DNA from: Kitasatospora sp. MAP5-34
GTDB taxonomy: Bacteria; Actinomycetota; Actinomycetes; Streptomycetales; Streptomycetaceae
Length of the DNA: 64,000 bases
Direction of reading: 5' to 3'
Assembly: GCF_029894335.1 (NCBI RefSeq)
Contig: NZ_JARXZC010000006.1
Span: 124,001-188,000 of the forward strand
Position 1 is the stretch's first letter, and the number at the start of each line of letters is the position of its first letter. The notes under the pieces were generated by a model. It had not been told where the DNA came from and ran no database searches. It was given only the letters and a program-made list of their open reading frames with translations. Of the stretch, positions 15,439 to 23,398 are shown piece by piece. The position numbers were made by a program, and so were the translations under genes.

Positions 15439-16332
15439 TCAGACCACGCCCGCAGCCCGCAGCAGCCAGCGGTTGCTCCGGCCGACCAGGCCGGCCTGGT
15501 CGAGGACGCCGATCACCTTGGCGGCCATCTCCCGCTTGGTGGTGCGCCAGTGGGGGTTGGCGCGGGCGATCCGGCGGCCCTCGCGCGGGTCGATCCCGAC
15601 GGCGGCGTACAGGGCGGGGTGGATCAGGCGGGTGGTGGAGAAGTAGATGATCGAGCCGATCATCAGCTGTTCGTACCGACGGCGCAGCGGCCCGAGCTCC
15701 CGGCGGGTCAGCTCCTCGCGGGCGTAACTGATGTGCCGGGACTCCTCGATCACGTGGATCCGGGAGACCTGGCGGGGCAGCGGCTGGAGGCTCTCGTCCG
15801 TCATCATCTCGCGCTGGAAGGCGTCGAGGATCTCCTCGACGTACATCGTGCCGCCGAAGGTCTGGCTGTGCGAGGAGGTCGCCTTGAACAGCCGCCCGAG
15901 CTCGTGCGCCAGGCGGCCGGGGCCGTAGGCCGGTACGTCCATCCAGGAGATCATCTTGGCGAACATCACCGAGTGCCGGCACTCGTCGGCGATCTCGGTG
16001 AGGGCGTACTGCACGTGCGCGGTGGTCGGGTCGCGGTCGAAGGCGTGCCGCAGCAGCATCTGCATCAGGATCTCCTCGAACCAGATGCCCACGCTGGCGA
16101 TGCTGGCGACCTCGTGCTTGCTGAGCTCGATCCGCTGACTCTCCGTCAGTTTCTCCCAGGCCGGAGTCCCGTACAGCGAAAGCCGGTTGGGAGGCGCGTA
16201 GTACCTGCCCTCGGCCGGCCGGACGGACCAGTCGACGTCCTTGAGCGGGTCGAACGACAGCTTGGCCGTGGAGGCCAGCAGTCGCTCGGCCGTGCGCTGC
16301 CGGCCACGGGCATGTGCCTCGGTCGTGGTCAT
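15439..16332 (-). CDS. AurF-like diiron N-oxygenase
   Basis: A 297-residue protein of the AurF / p-aminobenzoate N-oxygenase family, which oxidises aryl-amines to nitro compounds with a non-haem diiron centre. Four-helix iron ligands are seen in order: FEEILMQMLLRHAF, ALTEIADECRHSVMF, GGTMYVEEILDAFQ and IHVIEESRHISYAREE, giving the repeated E...ExxH pattern. Length is close to the family's usual 300-340. No aryl-amine biosynthesis gene is adjacent, so the substrate is unknown. It has a near-consensus promoter with a palindrome at the start site, and the divergently spaced TetR gene lies just downstream on the same strand. Confidence 0.87.
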   Translation of the reverse strand: MTTTEAHARGRQRTAERLLASTAKLSFDPLKDVDWSVRPAEGRYYAPPNRLSLYGTPAWEKLTESQRIELSKHEVASIASVGIWFEEILMQMLLRHAFDRDPTTAHVQYALTEIADECRHSVMFAKMISWMDVPAYGPGRLAHELGRLFKATSSHSQTFGGTMYVEEILDAFQREMMTDESLQPLPRQVSRIHVIEESRHISYAREELTRRELGPLRRRYEQLMIGSIIYFSTTRLIHPALYAAVGIDPREGRRIARANPHWRTTKREMAAKVIGVLDQAGLVGRSNRWLLRAAGVV

Positions 16333-16368
16333 GAGCCGCTCCTCTGCCTGTCCGCCGCCTGGTGCCTT

Positions 16369-16387
16369 ACATAGTTGGCGGTTATGT
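16369..16387. promoter_or_regulatory. Imperfect palindrome at the AurF-like gene start site
   Basis: ACATA-9 bp-TATGT gives half sites of the form CnnnTATGT over 19 bp. It covers the expected transcription start, just downstream of the -10 element. That position is typical of a TetR operator. Confidence 0.6.
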
Positions 16388-16391
16388 CCAG

Positions 16392-16420
16392 AAGCTAGAC
16401 AGGTTGTGATGTTCTGTCAA
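16392..16420 (-). promoter_or_regulatory. Promoter of the AurF-like gene
   Basis: On the minus strand, consensus TTGACA (16420-16415) is followed after 17 bp by TAGCTT (16397-16392). It lies about 60 bp before the ATG at 16332, with GAGGAG as ribosome site. This is one of the best housekeeping-type promoters in the window. Confidence 0.8.
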
Positions 16421-16474
16421 GGGTGTCGGCGGGCGTCGGATCCGGGGGTGGGGCCGGCTTCGTCGGTCATGGTG

Positions 16475-17539
16475 TTACTGCTTTCCGGTGGTGAGCGGGG
16501 CGGGGGAGAAGCCGCCGTGGAGCAGGAGGGCGGGGGAGCCGGTGCCGTCGGCGGGGGCGGTCCAGAGGTCGGAGGTGGTCCGCTGGGCGGCGGGGAGGGC
16601 GTACGCGACGGTGGAGTCGTCGAGCCAGGCGGCCTGGTCGTCCACGCTGCGGGTCTCGGCGAGCTGGGTCTCCCGGCCGGTGGCCAGGTCGAGGACGGTG
16701 AGCCGCCAGGGGTGCGAGGTGTCGGTGCCGACGCGCTTCTTGAAGGCGATCCGGGTGCCGTCGGGGGAGAGCGAGGGGCACTCCACGTTCTCCCGTAGCA
16801 CTGTCAGCAGGTGCTGGGAGAGGTCGCCCCGGACCAGGTAGGTCTTGCCGGTGCTGATCGGGGACATGGTGGCGTAGAAGGTGTTGTCGTCCGAACTGAA
16901 GGTGACGCCCCAGAAGTTGCGGTCGACCGGCTGGTAGACCTGGCCGTCCTTGTGGACGGTGAAGTCCTCCAGGGTCGGGGTCAGGGTGCCGGTGCGGACG
17001 TCCAGGATCGAGGTGCGGGTGGAGAAGGTGTTGGCGGCGTACGAGTCGCCCGAGGTGAAGACCGTCCAGGAGGCCATCCGGCCGTCCGCCGAGATCCGGG
17101 CGCGGTTGGGTGCGCCGGCGCCGAGGTCGATCTCGCGCTGCTGCTTGAGAGTTGAATCCAGGATGCGTACGTGGTGGCTCGGGATGGCGCCGTACTCGGT
17201 GCTGAGGCAGACCACCGTCCCGGCCGCCGCGTAGACCCGCTCGCAGGAGGTCCGTCCGACCTTGCGCGGACCGGTCGGGTCGGCGCGCGGGACGGTGGCC
17301 AGGAAGCCGTAGCCCGGGCCGGGCTCGGTGTCCCGGAAGAGGATCTCCCCGGTCGCGCCGGTGAGGTCGAGATTCTGCTCGGCCGGTGCGGCGCCCGGAC
17401 CCTGACGAGTCGTCAGATTGTCGCGGTGGGTGGCGTGGATCCCGTAGCCGATGCCGAGGGCCGCGAGCAGTGCGAACGCCACGGCGAAGGTGATCAGGCG
17501 GCCCCGGGTGAGCACCGGGGTCTCGGGTGCGTCGGTCAC
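16475..17539 (-). CDS. Membrane-anchored TolB-like beta-propeller protein
   Basis: A 354-residue protein with one N-terminal membrane anchor (LITFAVAFALLAALGIGYGI) and an extracytoplasmic domain. The latter carries repeats of TolB/WD40-like type: ARISADGRMASWTVF, GVTFSSDDNTFYATMS, CPSLSPDGTRIAFKKRV, AAWLDDSTVAYALP and DLWTAPADGTG. The GTG at 17539 overlaps the MFS stop codon (GTGA), so it is coupled to the two genes upstream (glycosyltransferase, MFS). No lipobox is seen. The function is probably binding or sensing at the cell surface, possibly with the exopolysaccharide; this is inference from context. Confidence 0.82.
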   Translation of the reverse strand: MTDAPETPVLTRGRLITFAVAFALLAALGIGYGIHATHRDNLTTRQGPGAAPAEQNLDLTGATGEILFRDTEPGPGYGFLATVPRADPTGPRKVGRTSCERVYAAAGTVVCLSTEYGAIPSHHVRILDSTLKQQREIDLGAGAPNRARISADGRMASWTVFTSGDSYAANTFSTRTSILDVRTGTLTPTLEDFTVHKDGQVYQPVDRNFWGVTFSSDDNTFYATMSPISTGKTYLVRGDLSQHLLTVLRENVECPSLSPDGTRIAFKKRVGTDTSHPWRLTVLDLATGRETQLAETRSVDDQAAWLDDSTVAYALPAAQRTTSDLWTAPADGTGSPALLLHGGFSPAPLTTGKQ

Positions 17540-18768
17540 GTGCTCTCTTTCCTGATCAGCAGGGCGGCGGCCGGCAGGCAGACCAGCAGCCCCGCTCCGA
17601 ACATCTCCAGCGTCCACTGCGGCCCCTGGAGCCGGTACGCGATCCCGAACAGCAGCGAGGAGGCGAACATCCCCAGCGCCTGCAGGCTCTGCAGCACCGC
17701 GAAGCCCGAGGTGCGGGAGTGCTCGGGCAGCAGCCGGGCCGCGTGCGCCATCAGCGGGGCGTCGGTCGCCGCGTAGAAGGCGCCGTGCAGGCCGAGCACC
17801 AGCACCAGCGCGAGCGGCCCGGCCGCCGAGCCGGCCAGCAGGGCCAGTACCAGCAGGAAGCAGACGTGCCCGCCCAGGTAGAGCCGCCACGGCCCGATCC
17901 GGTCGGCCAGTGACCCCAGTGGCAGGGACAGCAGCAGGTACGGCGCGGCGGTGCCGAGCGCCAGCAGCGGGAACCAGCGCGCCGCGAGGTCGTCCTGCCG
18001 CTGGAGCGTCAGGTAGACGAACGCGTCGCTGATGGTCGCCGTCTCCAGCACCATCACGCAGAGGCAGGTGCGGCGGAACGCCCGGTCCCGCAGCAGACCG
18101 AGGCCGGGCACCGGACCGCGTGAGGGCTGCGCGGGCGCTGCGGGCTGCCGCCGGTCCCGGACGAAGAGCAGCAGGACCAGCACACCGAGGGCCGCGACGC
18201 AGAAGCTGGCCATGAAGACCGCGTCGTACGCGGTGACGACCGCCGACAGCAGGGCGAAGGCGGCCAGCGGCCCGCAGAAGGCACCGGCGGTGTCCATCAT
18301 CCGGTGCACGCCGAACGCGCGGCCCTGCGTCTCGGGGGTGCTGGAGAGCGAGATCAGCGCGTCGCGCGGGGCCGTGCGCAGGCCCTTGCCGCTGCGGTCG
18401 ACGGCCAGTACGGTGCTGAGTCCGGCCAGCGAGGCGCCGACGGCGGGCAGGCCGAGCTTGCAGATCGCGGAGAGCGCGTACCCGGCGACGGCGACCGGCT
18501 TGCGGGCCCGGAGGCGGTCCGCGAGGTGGGCGCCGATCAGCCGCAGGAAGACCGAGGCGCCGTTGAACAGGCCGTCCAGGAAGCCGGTTTGGAGCATGGT
18601 GAGCCCGAGGACGGAGGTGTAGTAGAGCGGCAGCACCGAGGAGACCATCTCGGAGGAGATGTCGGTCAGCAGGCTGACCACGCCCAGCATCACCACGTTG
18701 GCGGCCACCCGGCGGGTGGCGCTCGCGGTCCGGCCGACCGGGGTGCTCCGGCTGGAGGAGAGGTACAC
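17536..18768 (-). CDS. MFS transporter
   Basis: Major facilitator superfamily protein of 410 residues with about 12 transmembrane helices. The first reads VVMLGVVSLLTDISSEMVSSVLP. The loop 2-3 motif appears as AHLADRLRARKPV, and the second half repeats it as GSLADRIGPWRLYL. The segment TAPRDALISLSSTPETQGRAFGVHRMMD is seen in many actinobacterial MFS members of this type. The GTG at 18768 is 2 nt after the glycosyltransferase stop, and its own stop overlaps the next gene. Substrate is unknown; the operon suggests a sugar or a polymer-related solute. Confidence 0.88.
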   Translation of the reverse strand: MYLSSSRSTPVGRTASATRRVAANVVMLGVVSLLTDISSEMVSSVLPLYYTSVLGLTMLQTGFLDGLFNGASVFLRLIGAHLADRLRARKPVAVAGYALSAICKLGLPAVGASLAGLSTVLAVDRSGKGLRTAPRDALISLSSTPETQGRAFGVHRMMDTAGAFCGPLAAFALLSAVVTAYDAVFMASFCVAALGVLVLLLFVRDRRQPAAPAQPSRGPVPGLGLLRDRAFRRTCLCVMVLETATISDAFVYLTLQRQDDLAARWFPLLALGTAAPYLLLSLPLGSLADRIGPWRLYLGGHVCFLLVLALLAGSAAGPLALVLVLGLHGAFYAATDAPLMAHAARLLPEHSRTSGFAVLQSLQALGMFASSLLFGIAYRLQGPQWTLEMFGAGLLVCLPAAALLIRKEST

Positions 18769-18770
18769 CG

Positions 18771-19688
18771 TCAGACCAGGTTCTCGGCCGTCGGGCGGGT
18801 GCGCAGCCGGGACGGGCTCAGCAGCGCGGCGGCTGCGCGGCGGCTGCGGTGGTGGCCGAGCAGCCCGCGCGAGAGCTCGCGCAGCAGCGTCGCGGCCCAG
18901 AAGAGGGTGGCGGCGGCGAGCGAGTGGCGGCGGCGATAGAGACGCACCTTGTTGAGGGTCAGTAACGTCCAGAGCCGGGGGGAGACCTCCGAATCGCCCT
19001 CCAGATGGACGGCTCGGGCCTCGGGGGCGAGCCTGGTGCGGAAGCCGAGGTCGCGGGCGCGCAGCGCGTACTCGGTCTCCTCCGAGTAGAGGAAGTACGA
19101 CTCGTCCCAGGGGCCGCAGGCGGTGACGCAGTCCCAGGAGAGCAGCAGCGCCGCGCCGGTGGCCCAGTCGGCGGTGGTCGTGGTGCGGTAGGCGTCCTCG
19201 GCCGTCACCAGCTCGCCGAGCCTCGGGTAGCGGCCGGCCCGGCGGTTGCCGAGCAGCGCTTCGCCGAAGGCGCGCAGTAGGGCGGGTTCGCGGCGCAGTG
19301 AGTGCGCCAGCACCCCGCTCTCGCTCTCCAGCCGTGGCACCACGACGCCGGTGCCCGGTTCGTCCAGCTGCGCGAGCATGGTGGCGACGCAGCCGGGGGC
19401 CAGCCGGACGTCGGGGTTGAGGATCAGTACGGCGGTGCACGGTTCCAGCTGTGCCAGCGCGCTGTTGATCGCTGCGGCGTAGCCCGCGTTGTAGCCGGTC
19501 TGGATCAACCCGGCCGACGGGACGGAACTCTGAACAACCGTCAGTGTCTCGTCCGCAGAGGCGTTGTCGGCCACCGTCAGACTCCACTCGACGCCCTGGA
19601 GCCCCTGCTCCAGGGAGGCCAGCAGCCCGGGCAGCACCTCGGCGCTGTTCCAGGTGACCACAACCACTGCGACTTTCGCAGACCTCAT
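18771..19688 (-). CDS. Family 2 glycosyltransferase
   Basis: A 305-residue GT-A fold glycosyltransferase of rhamnosyltransferase type. The start MRSAKVAVVVVTWNSAEVLPG leads to ADNASADETL, QTGYNAGYAAAIN, LILNPDVRL (the DxD-like NPDV motif), WATGAALLLSWD and FLYSEETEYALRARDLG. The ATG at 19688 has GAGGGG 6 nt upstream. A C-terminal basic amphipathic stretch may sit on the membrane. Codon 242 (18963-18965) is TTA. It is the first gene of an operon with the MFS and beta-propeller genes and diverges from the priming transferase at 20079. Confidence 0.9.
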   Translation of the reverse strand: MRSAKVAVVVVTWNSAEVLPGLLASLEQGLQGVEWSLTVADNASADETLTVVQSSVPSAGLIQTGYNAGYAAAINSALAQLEPCTAVLILNPDVRLAPGCVATMLAQLDEPGTGVVVPRLESESGVLAHSLRREPALLRAFGEALLGNRRAGRYPRLGELVTAEDAYRTTTTADWATGAALLLSWDCVTACGPWDESYFLYSEETEYALRARDLGFRTRLAPEARAVHLEGDSEVSPRLWTLLTLNKVRLYRRRHSLAAATLFWAATLLRELSRGLLGHHRSRRAAAALLSPSRLRTRPTAENLV

Positions 19689-20078
19689 CGAAACCCCTCG
19701 GTGCGCCCGCACCGGCCCCTCACTGTCGGCCGGTCGTGGGTGGTGCGGGGCCAAGTATGCGACGGGGGAGGCCCTGTGGTCAGGAGATTCGCCGATCAGG
19801 TGATCGGCCCGGAGCCGGTGGTGCGCGCCCGGCGCACCCGGGGGCGGACGCCGGGCGCATGTTGAATCCTCTCGTCCGCTCTCCACCGGACAGCCACATA
19901 GTTGTAGAGATTGTTTGTGGTTTGTCCGCCCCGGGCCCGGCCGGGCCGCTACCTTGCTCCTGGGGATCGCGTGGGGTGCGACGCGAGCAAGTCGGGGCTC
20001 TGGTGGGGGATATCGGAGCCGGCTGCTCGCTGTTCAAGCATGGACATCAACTGTCGGGCGCACCGGCTGGGGGGCAGC
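19689..20078. promoter_or_regulatory. 390-bp divergent control region of the polysaccharide locus
   Basis: No convincing gene is seen here. It separates the divergent glycosyltransferase and priming-transferase operons. It contains a perfect 8-2-8 palindrome (GCCGATCA-GG-TGATCGGC, 19791-19808) and an AT-richer patch at about 19893-19925 where a plus-strand promoter is likely, though I could not fix hexamers with confidence. Confidence 0.5.
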
Positions 20079-21509
20079 ATGGCCGTCGAATCGGCCTCTT
20101 ATGCGGATAAAAGGCGTGATGTCATAGCACCGCGCGAACTGCGCGGGAAGTGGCAGCACGACCATCTACTCAAACTCATCGTGGCGGACGTGATGGCTGC
20201 GGCCACCGCTTCGTTCGTCGTCTACCTGTGCCACGGTCGGTCGGAGGTCTTCACCCTCCTGCCGCTGCTGTGGCCGGCCGCGCTACTCGCCGTCCGAGCG
20301 TACGGGAAGCGGCAGTTAGGTTACGGAGCAGAGGACCACCGGCGGATAATCCGCGCCGCGCTGGCCCTCGGGGCGCTCTCCGTGCTCGGCTCCGAGCTGG
20401 CGCTCGGGCCGGACCGGCTGGTCCACGACGCGGTGGTCGGCCTGGCCGGCGCGGCGGTGCTGACCACCGCACTGCGCGGCGCGATGCGCGGGCGGCTCGG
20501 GGTGGGCGAAGACCCGCGACGGGTGCTCGTGGTCGGCCATCCGGACTCGGTCGCCACGCTCGCCGAGTCGATCGAAGGGCGGGCCTCGCGCGGACTGCGC
20601 CTGGTCGGGGCCTGTTTCACCACCCGTCCCGACTCGGGCAAGGCGGCCGACCCCAAGCTGCCGGTGCTCGGCGGCCGGGACAACATCCTCTCCGCCGTCC
20701 GCCGCACCCGCTGCGAGTCGGTCATCGTCCTGCCGGACCAGGCCCTCGACCAGACGGCGCTGCGCCGGCTCGGCTGGGCCCTGAACGCCGAAGGGGTCGA
20801 GCTGCTGCTCGGCCCGATGCTCACCGACGTGGCGGCCTCCCGGCTGAGCGTCCGGACGGTCGGCGGGGTGCCGTTGCTGCACGTCCGGGCACCGGCCCGG
20901 TCCGGTACGGCGCGGCTGCCGAAGGAGATCCTGGACCGGCTCGCCGCCGCCGCCGGGCTGCTCCTGCTCACCCCGCTGCTGCTCGTGCTGGCGATGCTGG
21001 TCCGGTTCAGCAGCCCGGGGCCCGCGTTCTTCCAGCAGCGCCGGGTCGGACTGAACGGCGAGCCGTTCACCATGTTCAAGTTCCGCACCATGCTGCTTGG
21101 CGCCGAGTCCCTCCGGACGGAGCTGGCCGAGCTGAACCTGAACACCGAGGGCCCGCTCTTCAAGGCCCGCAAGGACCCGAGGACCACGGCGCTCGGGCGC
21201 TTCCTGCGGCGCTACTCGCTGGACGAGCTACCGCAGTTGATCAATGTGCTGGCCGGTCACATGTCGCTGGTGGGGCCCAGGCCGCCGCTGCCGGAGGAGA
21301 CCCTCGACTACGACGAGGTGACCCGCCGCCGGCTTCTGGTCAAACCGGGCCTGACCGGGCTGTGGCAGGTCAGCGGCCGCTCCGACCTGCCCTGGCACGA
21401 GGCCGTCCGGCTCGACCTCAGTTACGTCGACAACTGGTCGCACTCCCTGGACGCGCTGATCCTGCTGCGCACCACCGGCGCGGTGGCCCGGGGGAAGGGC
21501 GCCTACTGA
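20079..21509 (+). CDS. Polyprenyl-phosphate glycosyl-1-phosphate transferase (priming enzyme)
   Basis: Integral membrane initiating transferase of 476 residues that loads the first sugar phosphate onto undecaprenyl phosphate for exopolysaccharide assembly. An N-terminal multi-TM part and a nucleotide-binding-like middle (RRVLVVGHPDSVATLAES) lead to a membrane hairpin (LAAAAGLLLLTPLLLVLAML) and the catalytic PglC-like domain: QQRRVGLNGEPFTMFKFRTM, RRYSLDELPQLINVLAGHMS, LVGPRPPLP and KPGLTGLWQVSGRSD. ATG 20079 follows a run of G; an upstream start lacks a ribosome site. Codon 80 (20316) is TTA. First gene of a plus-strand operon. Confidence 0.92.
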   Translation: MAVESASYADKRRDVIAPRELRGKWQHDHLLKLIVADVMAAATASFVVYLCHGRSEVFTLLPLLWPAALLAVRAYGKRQLGYGAEDHRRIIRAALALGALSVLGSELALGPDRLVHDAVVGLAGAAVLTTALRGAMRGRLGVGEDPRRVLVVGHPDSVATLAESIEGRASRGLRLVGACFTTRPDSGKAADPKLPVLGGRDNILSAVRRTRCESVIVLPDQALDQTALRRLGWALNAEGVELLLGPMLTDVAASRLSVRTVGGVPLLHVRAPARSGTARLPKEILDRLAAAAGLLLLTPLLLVLAMLVRFSSPGPAFFQQRRVGLNGEPFTMFKFRTMLLGAESLRTELAELNLNTEGPLFKARKDPRTTALGRFLRRYSLDELPQLINVLAGHMSLVGPRPPLPEETLDYDEVTRRRLLVKPGLTGLWQVSGRSDLPWHEAVRLDLSYVDNWSHSLDALILLRTTGAVARGKGAY

Positions 21510-21510
21510 G

Positions 21511-22659
21511 ATGCCCGCCAAGACTCCTGCTGGGATGTCTGTACCCGTAACGACTATTGACGAACCGTCAGATCTTCCGAAGGGACCGCACGACGTGACA
21601 GCCGTTCGACCGACCTTGGGGCTCGCCGTGGTCGGGGCCGGATACTGGGGGCCGAACCTGGTCCGCAACTTCCAGGCATCGCCCGAGTTCCAGCTGCGCT
21701 GGGTGTGCGACCTGGACCGCGCCCGCGCCGAACGGGTGCTGGGCGAGTACTCGACGGTGACCGCCACCGACGACTACGCCGCCGTCCTCGCCGACCCGGA
21801 GGTGGCGGCCGTCGCCGTCGCCACCCCGGCGGGTACGCACCTGGAGGTCGCCCTCGCCGCGCTCCGCGCGGGGAAGCACGTACTCGTCGAGAAGCCGCTC
21901 GCGGCGACCGGGGCCGAGGGGCGGGTGCTGGTCGAGGAGGCCGAGCGGCGCGGCCTGGTGCTGATGTGCGACCACACCTACTGCTACACCCCGGCCGTCA
22001 CCCGGATCCGCGAGCTGGTCCGGGCGGGGGAGCTCGGTGACATCCAGTACGTGGACTCGGTGCGGATCAACCTCGGCCTGGTCCAGCGGGACGTCGACGT
22101 GCTCTGGGACCTCGCGCCGCACGACCTGTCCATCCTGGACTTCGTGCTGCCGGAGGGCGACCGGCCGGTTGCGGTGGCCGCGCAGGGAGCTGACCCGATC
22201 GGGGTCGGCCGGTCCTGCGTGGCGTACCTGACACTGCAGTTGGCCTCGGGAGCGATCGCGCACGCGCACGTCAACTGGCTCTCCCCGACCAAGGTGCGCA
22301 CCACCATGGTCGGCGGCTCCAAGCGCACCGTGATCTGGGACGACCTCAACCCCCAGCAGCGGATCTCGCTCTTCGACCGGGGAGTCGACCTCACCGCTTC
22401 GGAGGACCTCGACCCGGGGGCCCGCCGCGAGCTGCAGGTCAGCTACCGCTCCGGCGAGATGGTGGCGCCGGCGCTCGGCGAGAAGGAGGCGCTGGGCGGG
22501 GTGGTGGAGGAGTTCGCGGCCTCGATCCGGGAGGGCCGCGCACCGCTCACCGACGGGCGGGCCGGCCTGCGGGTGCTCGACATCCTGGAGGCGGCCACGC
22601 TCAGCCTCGCCCGGGGCGGCGTCCTGGTCGAGCTCGCGAGGCCGGAGGACCCCTCGTGA
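21511..22659 (+). CDS. Gfo/Idh/MocA-family sugar oxidoreductase
   Basis: A 382-residue NAD(P)-dependent dehydrogenase, probably acting on a nucleotide sugar. The Rossmann motif is LAVVGAGYWGPNLVRNF (about residue 37 on). The family's catalytic motif is VLVEKPLA, and CDHTYCYTPAV and WDLAPHDLSILDFVL match WlbA-like sugar dehydrogenases. The start lies 1 nt after the priming-transferase stop; a further ATG at 21535 is possible. The end overlaps the acetyltransferase start by GTGA. A dehydrogenase next to a NeuD-like acetyltransferase suggests making an acylamino sugar for the polymer; this is inference. Confidence 0.88.
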   Translation: MPAKTPAGMSVPVTTIDEPSDLPKGPHDVTAVRPTLGLAVVGAGYWGPNLVRNFQASPEFQLRWVCDLDRARAERVLGEYSTVTATDDYAAVLADPEVAAVAVATPAGTHLEVALAALRAGKHVLVEKPLAATGAEGRVLVEEAERRGLVLMCDHTYCYTPAVTRIRELVRAGELGDIQYVDSVRINLGLVQRDVDVLWDLAPHDLSILDFVLPEGDRPVAVAAQGADPIGVGRSCVAYLTLQLASGAIAHAHVNWLSPTKVRTTMVGGSKRTVIWDDLNPQQRISLFDRGVDLTASEDLDPGARRELQVSYRSGEMVAPALGEKEALGGVVEEFAASIREGRAPLTDGRAGLRVLDILEAATLSLARGGVLVELARPEDPS

Positions 22660-23366
22660 GACATCCCGTCACCCGTCGGGCGCGCCGCCAGGACCTGGTG
22701 ATCGTCGGCGCGGGCGGCTTCGGGCGGGAGACCGCCGAGGCCGCCCGCGCGGCAGGCGCCGGCTGGCGGCTGCGCGGCTTCCTCGACGACAACCCGGCGC
22801 TGCACGGCACCGAGGTGGACGGCGTGCCCGTGCTCGGCCCGGCCGAGGCGGTGCACGACCTGCCGCGCGCCAAGGTGGTGCTCTGTACCGTCAACCCGCG
22901 TGTGTACACCAGCCGTTCGGAGCTGGCCGACCGGCTGCGGCTGCCCGACGACCGGTACGCCACCGTGGTCCACCCCACCGCGCAGATCGCCCGGCACGCG
23001 GAGCTGGGCCACGGCACCGTACTGCTCGCCCAGGTGGTCGTCACCGCGCGGGCCGAGATCGGCGCGCACGTCGCGGTGATGCCGCAGACCGTGCTCACGC
23101 ACGACACCGAGGTGGGTGATTTCGCCACCCTCGCCAGCGGGGTACGGCTCGGCGGCGGCGTACGGCTCGCCCGGGGTTGCTATCTCGGGGCGGGCGCGCT
23201 GGTACGCGAGTACACCACCGTCGGCCAGTGGTCGCTGGTCGGCATGGGATCGGTGGTGCTGCACGACGTCCCACCGCAGGAGGTGTGGGCCGGGACTCCG
23301 GCCCGCTTCCTCCGCGCGGCGGCGGGGGCGGTCGGACGGGTTCACGCGCCCGCGCCACTGCCTTGA
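22656..23366 (+). CDS. NeuD/PglD-like sugar O/N-acetyltransferase
   Basis: A 236-residue enzyme with an N-terminal Rossmann-like sugar-binding part (LVIVGAGGFGRETAEAARAAG, LRGFLDDNPALHG) and a C-terminal left-handed beta helix. The helix hexapeptides include HPTAQIARHAELGHGTV, IGAHVAVMPQTVLTHDTEVGD and SLVGMGSVVLHDVPP. This matches the NeuD/PglD family, which acetylates amino or hydroxyl groups of activated sugars. It overlaps the dehydrogenase gene (GTGA) and precedes the secreted DUF4082 protein by 32 bp. Confidence 0.88.
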   Translation: MRHPVTRRARRQDLVIVGAGGFGRETAEAARAAGAGWRLRGFLDDNPALHGTEVDGVPVLGPAEAVHDLPRAKVVLCTVNPRVYTSRSELADRLRLPDDRYATVVHPTAQIARHAELGHGTVLLAQVVVTARAEIGAHVAVMPQTVLTHDTEVGDFATLASGVRLGGGVRLARGCYLGAGALVREYTTVGQWSLVGMGSVVLHDVPPQEVWAGTPARFLRAAAGAVGRVHAPAPLP

Positions 23367-23398
23367 AGTTCCTTGGCACAATCGGGAGTAGAGCGAAC

